A stretch of DNA of 64,000 bases from an uncultured Bacteroidota bacterium (lineage in GTDB: Bacteria; Bacteroidota; Bacteroidia; Flavobacteriales_D; Crocinitomicaceae): assembly GCA_937899625.1 (NCBI GenBank), contig CALCCB010000127.1, forward strand, positions 1-64,000, in the 5' to 3' direction. A program made the translations under genes and the position numbers. Every line of letters starts with the position of its first letter. Within the stretch, counting starts at the first letter, position 1. Below the pieces are notes generated by a model, which searched no databases, was not told the origin of the DNA, and worked only from the letters and a program-made list of their open reading frames with translations. This document shows, one piece after another, positions 38,127-46,486 of the stretch.

Positions 38127-39812
38127 TTAATTCAATCGGATTTCTGAAACGGATGCTCCGGTTTCAACCATTGGGAATACATTTTCTTCCTGCTCCACAA
38201 CGACTTCCAGAAGGAAGGCACCTTTAGAATTCAACATTGTGGTTAGCGCATCGTCAAGTTGATTTCGCTCCTCGATCTTCAATGCATCGATCGAATATCC
38301 TTTGGCGATCGCAGTAAAATTTGGGTTAACGATCTCTGTGAATGAATATCTTCGGTCAAAGAAGAGCTGTTGCCATTGTCTTACCATTCCCAGGAAGTTA
38401 TTGTTCAGGATCAGGATCTTGATATCTACTTTGGACTGAAGTATGGTGCCCAATTCTTGTATGGTCATCTGGAAACCTCCATCGCCGATGATGGCAACTA
38501 CAGTTTGCTCAGGATTACCGAGTTTCGCTCCGATCGCTGCAGGAAGTCCAAATCCCATGGTTCCGAGTCCTCCTGAGGTTACATTATTTCGATGCCCTCT
38601 GTACTTGTAGTATCTGGAGCTGATCATTTGATGCTGACCAACATCGGTTACTATAATTGCTTTTCCGTCGGTTTTTTCAGAAAGTAAATTCACCACCTCG
38701 GCCATTTTCAGTTGATCACTTGATGGATGAACCGCTTCATCGACAACTTCACTTTTTTCAACAGCTTCAAGGTCTCTGAACTGTTGCAACCATTGTGGAT
38801 GCTCATTCTGATTAACAAGTGCGCTCAATTTTAGCAGTGCATCCTTTGCATCTGCGTGTATTGCCACTTCAGCTTTAATGATCTTGTTCAATTCAGCCTT
38901 ATCTATGTCGATATGGATCACTTTGGCCTGTTTCGCATACCTTGAAACATCTCCTGTCACTCGATCGTCGAAGCGCATTCCAATGGCAATAAGTACGTCG
39001 CATTCGTTGGTTAACACATTTGGAGCATAATTACCATGCATTCCAAGATAACCGACGTACAATGGATGGTCAGACGGGAATGAGCCTAATCCAAGCAGGG
39101 TAGAGGCTACAGGAATTCCAGTCTTTTCTGCAAAATCAAGGATCTCTTTTTCGGCGTTGGATAAAAAGATCCCTTGTCCCACCAGTATATATGGTTTTTT
39201 TGCCTGATTGATGAGCACTGCTGCTTCCTGAAGGCTTTGCTCATCAAGGACAGGAGTAGGTTGATAGCTTCTGATTTTTGTGCAAGGTTCATATGAGAAG
39301 TCAACCATTCCGAACTGAGCGTCTTTTGTGATGTCCACAAGCACAGGACCTGGTCTTCCGGATCTCGCGATGTAAAAAGCTCTTGCAATTGCTCCTGAGA
39401 TATCCTCCGCTCGGGTGACCTGTATGTTCCACTTCGTTACCGGCATCGAAATACCGATGACATCCGTTTCCTGAAATGCATCCGTTCCTAATAGATGCGA
39501 AGCTACTTGTCCCGTAATACAAACCACAGGGGTTGAGTCGATCATTGCATCTGCTAATCCTGTGATTAGGTTAGTTGCTCCCGGGCCCGAAGTTGCAAAA
39601 CAAACCCCAACCTTTCCGGAGGTTCTTGCGAATCCTTGTGCTGCGTGAATTGCACCTTGTTCATGTCTTACCAATACATGATTTACAGAATCTCTGAAAT
39701 CATACAAAGCATCATAGATCGGCATTATGGCGCCGCCAGGATAACCAAATATGGTTTCAACTTTTTCCTGAACAAGGCTTTGCATAACTGCTTCTGCTCC
39801 TCTTATTTTCAT
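38127..39812 (-). CDS. ilvB: Acetolactate synthase large (catalytic) subunit
   Basis: A thiamine-diphosphate enzyme that forms 2-acetolactate or 2-aceto-2-hydroxybutanoate. The catalytic Glu is in VRHEQGAIHAAQGFAR after FGYPGGAIMPIYDAL; the FAD-binding middle domain is present; and the cofactor motif GDGGFQMTIQELGTI and NNNFLGMVRQWQQLFF complete the fold. It has 561 residues from the ATG at 39812; a GTG one codon upstream is possible but less likely. It starts six bases after ilvD. Confidence 0.95.
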   Translation of the reverse strand: MKIRGAEAVMQSLVQEKVETIFGYPGGAIMPIYDALYDFRDSVNHVLVRHEQGAIHAAQGFARTSGKVGVCFATSGPGATNLITGLADAMIDSTPVVCITGQVASHLLGTDAFQETDVIGISMPVTKWNIQVTRAEDISGAIARAFYIARSGRPGPVLVDITKDAQFGMVDFSYEPCTKIRSYQPTPVLDEQSLQEAAVLINQAKKPYILVGQGIFLSNAEKEILDFAEKTGIPVASTLLGLGSFPSDHPLYVGYLGMHGNYAPNVLTNECDVLIAIGMRFDDRVTGDVSRYAKQAKVIHIDIDKAELNKIIKAEVAIHADAKDALLKLSALVNQNEHPQWLQQFRDLEAVEKSEVVDEAVHPSSDQLKMAEVVNLLSEKTDGKAIIVTDVGQHQMISSRYYKYRGHRNNVTSGGLGTMGFGLPAAIGAKLGNPEQTVVAIIGDGGFQMTIQELGTILQSKVDIKILILNNNFLGMVRQWQQLFFDRRYSFTEIVNPNFTAIAKGYSIDALKIEERNQLDDALTTMLNSKGAFLLEVVVEQEENVFPMVETGASVSEIRLN

Positions 39813-39818
39813 CACAAA

Positions 39819-41492
39819 TTATTTATCTGTTATACAACCCTCAGATGCTGATGCCACGCATTTGGCATATCGATAAAGCACACCTTGCTTTACTTTTAGA
39901 TCCGGCTGTTTCCAATCTTTTCTTCTTGCTTCCAACTCCTCATCACTAATGTGAAGAGTAATCTGGTTATTTACTGCATCGATAGAGATCTTATCACCAT
40001 CTTTCACCAATGCAATATTTCCTCCTGTAAAGGCTTCTGGAGTGATATGTCCCACAACAAATCCATGGGTACCACCGGAGAATCGTCCATCAGTGATCAA
40101 GGCAACCGATGAACCAAGACCTGCTCCCATGATCGCAGAGGTTGGTTTTAGCATTTCAGGCATTCCCGGACCACCTTTTGGTCCACAATATCTGATCACT
40201 ACAACATTACCTGGTTTCACGCGGCCTTCTCTAACACCATCGATCACAGTGAATTCATCCTCAAATACTACAGCGGTTCCTTCGAAGTATTCTCCTTCCT
40301 TTCCGCTTATTTTGGCCACCGATCCTTCTTCTGCAAGATTCCCATAGAGCACTTGTAAATGACCAGTTGGTTTGATTGGATCTTCAAGATCATGGAAAAC
40401 ATCCTGCCCCTCCATCAGATCAGGAACGGCAGAGAGATTCTCAGCTACTGTTTTTCCTGTAACAGTTAAACAATCGCCATGGATCAATCCTTTTTTCAGT
40501 AGATACTTCATTACCGCAGGCACACCACCAACACGATGCAGATCTTCCATGAGATACTTACCACTTGGTTTAAGATCACCCAGGACCGGTGTTTTATCAC
40601 TAAATCGCTGTACATCATCTACAGTCAGCTTCAATCCAACTGAATGAGCCATAGCGATAAGATGAAGTACCGCATTGGTTGATCCTCCAAGCACCATTAC
40701 CATCGTGATTGCATTTTCAAATGCTTTCATGGTCATGATATCTCGTGGTTTGATATCTTTCTCAAGTAACAAACGGATAGCGGCTCCTGCTTCCTCACAT
40801 TCTCGTTGCTTGTCTATACTTAATGCAGGATTGGAAGAGCTATATGGAAGGCTCATTCCCAAAGCTTCGATCCCAGAGGACATGGTATTAGCGGTATACA
40901 TTCCGCCGCAGGCTCCAGCTCCCGGGCAAGCACTTTTTATAATTCCTTTAAAGTCTTCAGGTGTGATCGTATTACTGAATTTCTTACCCAATGCTTCAAA
41001 TGCGGAGACGATATTCAATGATTCACCTTTCCAGTTTCCTGAGTGGATAGTTCCACCGTACACCATGATCGCAGGACGATTCAATCTCCCCATGGCGATG
41101 ACAGAACCGGGCATGTTTTTATCACATCCAACTACAGCGATCATGGCATCGTACCACTGTGCACCCATGACTGTTTCTATGGAATCAGCGATAATGTCTC
41201 TGGATACCAACGAATAACGCATTCCGTCGGTTCCGTTGGAGATCCCATCACTGACTCCGATCGTGTTGAAGATTAATCCAACCAAATCCTTCTCCCACAC
41301 TGACTTTTTTATGTTCTTTGCGAGATCATTCAGGTGCATGTTACAGGTGTTTCCTTCGTAGCCTGTACTCACGATCCCAACCTGAGCTTTATTCAAGTCC
41401 TCGTCAGTCAGACCGATCCCATACAGCATTGCCTGTGCTGCGGGCTGCGTCTCATCCTGAGTTATCGTTTTACTGTATTTATTGAGTTCCAT
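39819..41492 (-). CDS. ilvD: Dihydroxy-acid dehydratase
   Basis: An iron-sulfur dehydratase for the fourth step of valine and isoleucine synthesis. The three Cys ligand regions are visible: [28 protein letters not shown] and [19 protein letters not shown]. The C-terminal [19 protein letters not shown] is also typical. At 557 residues it is complete. It starts three bases after ilvE ends. Confidence 0.96.
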   Translation of the reverse strand: MELNKYSKTITQDETQPAAQAMLYGIGLTDEDLNKAQVGIVSTGYEGNTCNMHLNDLAKNIKKSVWEKDLVGLIFNTIGVSDGISNGTDGMRYSLVSRDIIADSIETVMGAQWYDAMIAVVGCDKNMPGSVIAMGRLNRPAIMVYGGTIHSGNWKGESLNIVSAFEALGKKFSNTITPEDFKGIIKSACPGAGACGGMYTANTMSSGIEALGMSLPYSSSNPALSIDKQRECEEAGAAIRLLLEKDIKPRDIMTMKAFENAITMVMVLGGSTNAVLHLIAMAHSVGLKLTVDDVQRFSDKTPVLGDLKPSGKYLMEDLHRVGGVPAVMKYLLKKGLIHGDCLTVTGKTVAENLSAVPDLMEGQDVFHDLEDPIKPTGHLQVLYGNLAEEGSVAKISGKEGEYFEGTAVVFEDEFTVIDGVREGRVKPGNVVVIRYCGPKGGPGMPEMLKPTSAIMGAGLGSSVALITDGRFSGGTHGFVVGHITPEAFTGGNIALVKDGDKISIDAVNNQITLHISDEELEARRKDWKQPDLKVKQGVLYRYAKCVASASEGCITDK

Positions 41493-41495
41493 GGT

Positions 41496-42383
41496 TTAAA
41501 GATATACTTCTTTGAATTCATTCGTAGAGACTCTGCGTTTGTACATTCGCTGTACAAGATGACCGTTGGTGTCCTCCCATTTCATTGGGAATCGATAATC
41601 ATTGTATTGCTCTATTCCAATTACTTCTGCAGCTGTTCCACAGAAGAAAGCCGCATCTGCAGTTGTTATTTCTTCAGGTTTAAAGAATCGCTCTTCAACT
41701 TCGATTCCAAGCTCTTTTGCAAGCTCAAGAACCGTGGCACGTGTTATTCCGGATAGGATGTTACCCAAAGGTGCAGTTACCAGTTTTCCATCTTTTTCGA
41801 AAAAGAAATTTGCTCCCGGACCTTCTGCTACGTTGCCATTCATATCTGTAAGTAAAGCTTCGTCAAATCCTTTGCTTTTAGCTTCTGTCGTGGCAAGTAT
41901 TGAATTGGTATAGTGACCAACTACTTTTGCTTCAACATGGCATGCTTTGGGGTTTGGACGTTGATAAGAAGAAAGCATCACCTTCAGCATTTTATCTCCA
42001 AGGTATTTTCCCCATTCCCACGTCATGATCACCACATTTACCTCGACTGTCGGAGTCAAGGACATATTATCTCCAAGATAAACCAGAGGGCGTATGTATG
42101 CGTCCGTTTGACCATTTAGTTCTAATAGTTTATAAGTGATTTGCTCAAGTTCTTCAGAAGAATAGGTAAGGTTGATGTGCATCATTTTTGCTGAATAATG
42201 CAATCTGTCAAAGTGTTCCTTGGCTTTAAAGATCCTTGTTCCGTCTGGAGTATCATATGAACGAATCCCTTCGAAAACGCCATTTCCATAGTGCATGGTC
42301 TGATTATAAAGACCAACTTGAGCATCTTTTGCTTTTACAAATTCGCCATTTAAAAAAACGACTGTTTCATCCGTGTAATACAT
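41496..42383 (-). CDS. ilvE: Branched-chain amino acid aminotransferase
   Basis: Transfers the amino group onto the keto acids of valine, isoleucine and leucine. It is a class IV PLP enzyme of 295 residues with MHYGNGVFEGIRSYDTPDG, the PLP Lys in HVEAKVVGHYTNSILA, and EGPGANFFFEKDGKLVTAPL followed by LSGITRATVLELAKE. The ATG at 42383 is preferred over the TTG at 42392. It is the first structural gene of the ilv operon, and the stretch before it holds the leader peptide and attenuator. Confidence 0.93.
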   Translation of the reverse strand: MYYTDETVVFLNGEFVKAKDAQVGLYNQTMHYGNGVFEGIRSYDTPDGTRIFKAKEHFDRLHYSAKMMHINLTYSSEELEQITYKLLELNGQTDAYIRPLVYLGDNMSLTPTVEVNVVIMTWEWGKYLGDKMLKVMLSSYQRPNPKACHVEAKVVGHYTNSILATTEAKSKGFDEALLTDMNGNVAEGPGANFFFEKDGKLVTAPLGNILSGITRATVLELAKELGIEVEERFFKPEEITTADAAFFCGTAAEVIGIEQYNDYRFPMKWEDTNGHLVQRMYKRRVSTNEFKEVYL

Positions 42384-42408
42384 AACTTTCAACTTTTATT
42401 CCTTTAAC

Positions 42409-42438
42409 AAAAAGGCCCTTCTCTATGTGAGAAAGGCC
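42409..42438 (-). terminator. ilv attenuator terminator hairpin
   Basis: On the minus strand GGCCTTTCTC and GAGAAGGGCC form a ten-base-pair stem (one G-U pair) with a five-base loop, followed by TTTTT. It lies 26 bases before the ilvE ATG and 24 bases after the leader-peptide stop, so it would stop transcription before the structural genes unless an alternative fold forms. Confidence 0.85.
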
Positions 42439-42461
42439 GAATTTTTGGAAGCAGACAATTC

Positions 42462-42521
42462 TCACTCAGCGCAGTGCTGAATAACAAAAATGATTGGTGT
42501 TGTGATAATTGTCTGCTTCAT
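42462..42521 (-). CDS. ilv operon leader peptide
   Basis: A 19-codon ORF reads MKQTIITTPIIFVIQHCAE and stops with TGA. Five of 19 codons are Ile, three Thr and one Val, with none for Leu, fitting an operon that makes isoleucine and valine and includes threonine dehydratase. Ile codons are at positions 5, 6, 10, 11 and 14. It lies before the attenuator terminator upstream of ilvE and is too short for usual gene calling. Its ATG lies 23 bases after the stop of the preceding T9SS gene. Confidence 0.8.
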   Translation of the reverse strand: MKQTIITTPIIFVIQHCAE

Positions 42522-42533
42522 ACCTAACCTAAC

Positions 42534-42541
42534 TAAACCTA
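42534..42541 (-). promoter_or_regulatory. Possible -7-like box (TAGGTTTA) before the ilv leader
   Basis: TAGGTTTA on the minus strand is one base off TAnnTTTG and sits 12 bases before the leader ATG, inside a stretch where TTAGGT is repeated. No -33 TTG is seen at proper spacing, and the gap to the leader ATG would leave a very short 5' end. Read-through from the T9SS gene upstream is an alternative source of transcription. Confidence 0.25.
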
Positions 42542-42544
42542 ACT

Positions 42545-44386
42545 TTACTTGTTCATGAAAACTTTGTTATTAACTCTTATACTTCCATCCGTGACAGTCA
42601 GGTGATAAACACCTGCTGCCATAGAATCGGGTAGTAGTATAGTAACTTTATTCTGATGGGGATCGGCTGTTAAATCTTTATGAAGTAAAAGCCTACCCAT
42701 GTTATCTGTTAATGTAAATTCGAAATTCACTTTATGCTCAACATTCATGAGTAAAAGCACTTGGTTGTTCTCTGCGTCAACAACGAAAGCGGTTTCCTCT
42801 AAGCCATTCCCGAAACAGTTATTTTCGATTGCGATGGTCTTTAGGATCCTTGTTTGCCCATCAAGGTCTGTCTGAGATAATCGGTAATAATTCGTGCCTT
42901 TTTGCATTTCTGTGTCCAGGAAACGATATTCAGTCTTCTTGGTGGTGTTGATGGCACCGTTGATTATGGAAAGAGCCGAATAATCATTATCATCCCGAGA
43001 TCTTTCTATGGTGAAATACGCATTGCTGTACTCAGTATCAGTTGTCCATGTAAGTGCTCCCATTCCATCAAGACATTTACCGGTGAAAGAAGAAAGCTCA
43101 ACAGGGAGGATTGTTCCATAACAACTACCTTGAAGAATTGGACAGCCAGTTGCTGCTGTTGAGGAAGGAGCATTTGAATTTATAAAGTTGATAGTTCCTG
43201 AGGTACTCGGATTACCGGAGTTTTGAACGTTAATTGTTGCTGTGTTTCCACCATTTTTTATGTCTTGCCCGCTTGCAGAGAAAGTGCAGTTGTTGACATT
43301 GAAAACTGCTGGGTTAGATGAACCAACTCTGGCATATAAATGATGCCCACTACCATTTGAAGTATTTCCAGTAAATGAGCACGTGTTAATGTTCACAGTG
43401 GCCGTTGTTCCTGCCCCTGCTAATTGAGTATTAATTGCTATCGCACCACCATTCCCAGAATTACTAACAGCATTATTCTCAAATCTACAGTTCGAGAATG
43501 TTATGGTTGCCCCTCGTCCAACTGTAACTGCTCCACCATATTTGGGACCTGAACCACTAAAAGTTGAATTATTTATTAAACATGAGTTATTAACTGTGAG
43601 ATTTGAGCCAGTTATATATATTGCACCTCCGTCACTTGTGTTTCGATTGTCAGCAAAGATTGAGTTATTAACTAGTACACTTGTAGTATTATTTCCAACA
43701 ATGTAGAGTCCCGAGCCCCCCTGATAATCTTTCGAGTTATTTGAAAAAGAGTAGTTGTTGAATGTTACAGTATTTCCATTTCCTTCAACGTTAACCCCAC
43801 CTCCAGCTACAGAAACTTGTGAATTACAATTTGATCCACCACCATTAAACGTGACAGTCGACCCTCCATTAATTACAATTGTTGAAGATCCTCCCCCTTG
43901 CCTGTTTTCATCTATAAGTACATTGTTCAATGTTAAGTTAGAAGCGCCAGAAATTTGAATTGCAGTAGCTCCTCCAACCCCATAATTGTATTCAGTAACA
44001 CAAAACCCTTGAAGTAAAATATTCGAGCCAGTTATGTTGAAAAGTCGATTTGCATCTGAACTTGCAAAGTTATTGTCAAAGATTGTTTTAGCAGGCCCCG
44101 CACCGATTATTGAAATGCCGTTAAAATTTAATGTTAAATTCACGTCTGAATATGTTCCTGCATCAACATAAATGGCATCACCAGACGTTAAAATCGCGGA
44201 ATAAGTTGAAAGAAAGTTTGTGAGAGAAAGTTTTGGGGTGGAAGGGCTTGTTCCAGTATTCGAATTGTTCCCGACGGCAAGACAATATACATCACCTGCA
44301 GTTGAATTATCATTTACATAATATACCATTGATAATCCATATCTGGATAATAGCAAACAAAAAAATATGAGTACTATGTTTTTCAT
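42545..44386 (-). CDS. Secreted parallel beta-helix protein with T9SS type A sorting signal
   Basis: A 613-residue surface or secreted protein. The ATG at 44386 gives a signal-like N-terminus (KNIVLIFFCLLLSRYGLSMV). Residues of about 25-430 hold right-handed beta-helix repeats with recurring short strands and Asn-Ser-rich turns (NNSIFADNRNTSDGGAIYITGSN, NCRFENNAVSNSGNGGAIAI). From about 460 (PVELSSFTGKC) comes the beta-domain common before T9SS tails, and the end (AAGVYHLTVTDGSIRVNNKVFMNK) is a type A signal. Beta-helix proteins often bind or cleave polysaccharides; no catalytic residues can be identified. A canonical promoter precedes it. Confidence 0.82.
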   Translation of the reverse strand: MKNIVLIFFCLLLSRYGLSMVYYVNDNSTAGDVYCLAVGNNSNTGTSPSTPKLSLTNFLSTYSAILTSGDAIYVDAGTYSDVNLTLNFNGISIIGAGPAKTIFDNNFASSDANRLFNITGSNILLQGFCVTEYNYGVGGATAIQISGASNLTLNNVLIDENRQGGGSSTIVINGGSTVTFNGGGSNCNSQVSVAGGGVNVEGNGNTVTFNNYSFSNNSKDYQGGSGLYIVGNNTTSVLVNNSIFADNRNTSDGGAIYITGSNLTVNNSCLINNSTFSGSGPKYGGAVTVGRGATITFSNCRFENNAVSNSGNGGAIAINTQLAGAGTTATVNINTCSFTGNTSNGSGHHLYARVGSSNPAVFNVNNCTFSASGQDIKNGGNTATINVQNSGNPSTSGTINFINSNAPSSTAATGCPILQGSCYGTILPVELSSFTGKCLDGMGALTWTTDTEYSNAYFTIERSRDDNDYSALSIINGAINTTKKTEYRFLDTEMQKGTNYYRLSQTDLDGQTRILKTIAIENNCFGNGLEETAFVVDAENNQVLLLMNVEHKVNFEFTLTDNMGRLLLHKDLTADPHQNKVTILLPDSMAAGVYHLTVTDGSIRVNNKVFMNK

Positions 44387-44418
44387 TAGGTTTAGCTGCT
44401 CTGTTTCATTGAACATTA

Positions 44419-44449
44419 CAAACCTAAGAATATACCGATTTGAAGTCAA
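44419..44449 (-). promoter_or_regulatory. Canonical Bacteroidota promoter for the beta-helix T9SS gene
   Basis: On the minus strand TTG (44449-44447), a 20-base spacer and TAGGTTTG (44426-44419) match the TTG-N19-21-TAnnTTTG housekeeping promoter of Bacteroidota. It is 32 bases before the ATG at 44386, which supports that start over the longer frame to 44449. This is the best promoter match found in the window. Confidence 0.72.
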
Positions 44450-44528
44450 AAAAATTACGGCAACCGCTGATTAGCGCAGTGTAAAGCCTTAAAACAGGGT
44501 GAATGGTTAATTTTTTGTTGGTGAATGG

Positions 44529-45302
44529 TTAACCTTTAAAAAGAGAGATATCGTAGGATCTGGATACGGGGATCTCCTTGTTGAGGGAAGTGATCTTTAA
44601 TTTATACGCCTGGGAACGTCCGGAAACAGAATCAACAAAATCCGGGTTGACGATAAATGATTTGTGTACCCTTTCAAAAGCAATCGATTCCTCCTTTAAG
44701 ATCTCTTCAATGTTTTTAAGTGAAAGCCGATCCATTGATTTTTTTACGCTCGCATCTTTCCCTAGATAATACGTGATGACATAGTTATCATTCGATTCAA
44801 AACAGATGATCGAGCTCACGGAAGTTTTTAGAATGACTTTTCCGGTCTCGTTTTTAATGGATAGGGTTTTATCACTTTTTTGTTCAGCGCTATTGTCATT
44901 TGAATGATCAATACTCATCGTTAATAATCTGTCGATAGGCATGAACAATTCATACATCATCAAAAGAGAAGCTGGTAGAATAGGTATGATCACGAATGAG
45001 CTGAAATAAGCAAGCAGCATATCAGTATTTAATGAAAGAAACAAAAAGCCGATCATCGCAGTTATAAATCCTGAAAGGAAAAATGAAATTGTTTTAATGA
45101 CTAGGATTTTCTTGTTTGTCCTTCCTTTTTTAGATAATTCCAGAAAAAGCCATTCGAATCCTATAAGTCCTACGAAATGGGCTATTATTGTAATGACAAT
45201 GTTTGTCTCAAAGAAGTTAAAAGCTCCCAACAATAACAAGCTGAGAATTCCATAGATCCCAAAGGCAAAGGCTATAATTCTATTTCGATTAATTGCCTGC
45301 AT
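44529..45302 (-). CDS. Membrane-anchored LytTR DNA-binding regulator
   Basis: A 257-residue protein with about four N-terminal membrane helices (about 8-125: IIAFAFGIYGILSLLLLGAF, FVIIPILPASLLMMYEL) and a C-terminal LytTR DNA-binding domain (about 150-255: IICFESNDNYVITYYLG, FERVHKSFIVNPDFVDSVSG). There is no receiver domain, so any signal must come through the membrane part or a partner. It overlaps the upstream TPR membrane protein gene by 14 bases, which suggests a two-part signalling unit. Target genes are unknown; T9SS genes lie on both sides. Confidence 0.82.
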   Translation of the reverse strand: MQAINRNRIIAFAFGIYGILSLLLLGAFNFFETNIVITIIAHFVGLIGFEWLFLELSKKGRTNKKILVIKTISFFLSGFITAMIGFLFLSLNTDMLLAYFSSFVIIPILPASLLMMYELFMPIDRLLTMSIDHSNDNSAEQKSDKTLSIKNETGKVILKTSVSSIICFESNDNYVITYYLGKDASVKKSMDRLSLKNIEEILKEESIAFERVHKSFIVNPDFVDSVSGRSQAYKLKITSLNKEIPVSRSYDISLFKG

Positions 45303-46431
45303 TCTTCGCGTATTTGGTGATTGTGAAAACTACAATAGCAACTATAATCAGTAAAACGCCTGAAATAAAGATCACCAGTCGTTGTTCAAAATTGCGTAGG
45401 TCTTTTTCAAGACGTTCATTTTTCTTGGCCAAGTCTCTTTCTTCCTGAATCAGTTTGATTTCAAGTTCTTTCCTTTTCAGTTCATTCTGATAGGCAAGAT
45501 CGTCCAATTGATTTTTGATGGAAAGGCTATTCAGCTCTTCATTCAATTTTACATATTCTTTGTATTTCGATGCTACGGCTTTCCAGTCACTTCGATTCTC
45601 AAGAATGTTGATCTGAAATTCAAAAATTTCTAAAAGGTGGGTTCTGATCTTGTTGCTCTCAGAAGTGGACTGGGCTAATTTCAATTCATTTTCAGCAGCT
45701 TGAGAATTGCCTTCTTGGAGGGATATTTTCGCTTTGATAAGGTGATAAAGTATTTTTAGGTCTGGAAGGTTTGCTGACAACTTGTTCTCCAACTCAACAA
45801 TGATTCGTTTAGCGTCAATAACATTACCATATCGTTCATAGACATCTGCGATTCCAATTTTTGCATAGGCAATCCCTTCGGCATTATTGTATTTCTTTTC
45901 GATGATGAGTGAATTATTGAAGAAATTCAGAGCAAGGTCAAGAGAGTCCAGCTCCTTATAACAATCGCCAAGATTAAAATAACGGATAGATGTCTGAAGA
46001 GGATTCTTCAGTTTTTTTTCTATTTCGAGACTTCGATTGAAGTAGTCGATCGCCTGATCAAATTTCCCTTGTAGCTGGTAAACAGCTCCTATGTTATTGA
46101 GACATGCACTTTTTCTACCATTATCTTTCAGAATGACAGCTTCATTATATGATTTCAAATAGTAATCGATAGAAGTCACATAAAATCCTCTATTCTTATA
46201 AATGATACCAAGTAAAGTATAAGCATTGACTCTATAAAATGAAGGATCGTATTGTAGTGTTTTCTCCAGAAAAGTATTTGCCTTTTCGAGCATATCCGGT
46301 GAGTTGGATTCAAGGGCCTGAAAAGAAAGAGAATCCAATGGACGCAATACATTATCATCTGCTTTTTTAGCAAACGTCAAAAAAGCCGATAATGAGAGAA
46401 ATATAGAGAATAAACCGTACCTGAGACTCAT
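45289..46431 (-). CDS. Exported TPR protein with C-terminal membrane helix
   Basis: A 380-residue protein. After a signal peptide (about 1-22) come several tetratricopeptide repeats (about 50-270: LLGIIYKNRGFYVTSIDYYLKSY, NNIGAVYQLQGKFDQAIDYFNRS), a charged coiled-coil (about 300-345) and one membrane helix near the C-terminus (about 348-372: LVIFISGVLLIIVAIVVFTI). This matches the sensor half of TPR histidine kinases but has no kinase domain. It overlaps the LytTR regulator by 14 bases and may pass a signal to it. The ATG at 46431 is preferred to the TTG at 46437. Confidence 0.82.
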   Translation of the reverse strand: MSLRYGLFSIFLSLSAFLTFAKKADDNVLRPLDSLSFQALESNSPDMLEKANTFLEKTLQYDPSFYRVNAYTLLGIIYKNRGFYVTSIDYYLKSYNEAVILKDNGRKSACLNNIGAVYQLQGKFDQAIDYFNRSLEIEKKLKNPLQTSIRYFNLGDCYKELDSLDLALNFFNNSLIIEKKYNNAEGIAYAKIGIADVYERYGNVIDAKRIIVELENKLSANLPDLKILYHLIKAKISLQEGNSQAAENELKLAQSTSESNKIRTHLLEIFEFQINILENRSDWKAVASKYKEYVKLNEELNSLSIKNQLDDLAYQNELKRKELEIKLIQEERDLAKKNERLEKDLRNFEQRLVIFISGVLLIIVAIVVFTITKYAKNAGN

Positions 46432-46486
46432 TTTCAAGCCTCAAAGTAAATAAAAAAAGATCAATACTCTTCTAAGTCAAGAATCC

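Larger units (their letters stand above)
42409..42521 (-). promoter_or_regulatory. ilv operon transcription attenuator (leader-peptide type)
   Basis: The leader RNA holds four elements in order. First is a short Ile-rich ORF (42521-42462). Second, a perfect 13-bp inverted repeat brackets that ORF (GAAGCAGACAATT at 42519-42507, AATTGTCTGCTTC at 42460-42448). Third, a candidate antiterminator pairs GTGAGAA (42465-42459, which includes the leader stop codon TGA) with TTCTCAC (42433-42427). Fourth is a terminator whose 5' arm contains most of that TTCTCAC. A ribosome stalled at Ile codons would leave GTGAGAA free to block the terminator; a ribosome reaching the stop codon would cover it and let termination occur. 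The mechanism is inferred from these sequences. Confidence 0.8.

Noticed and set aside
40042-41276. Long plus-strand open frames opposite ilvD
   Set aside because: ilvD is an intact, well-conserved gene here; the antisense frames lack recognisable starts, signal or motifs and reflect codon bias of the minus strand.
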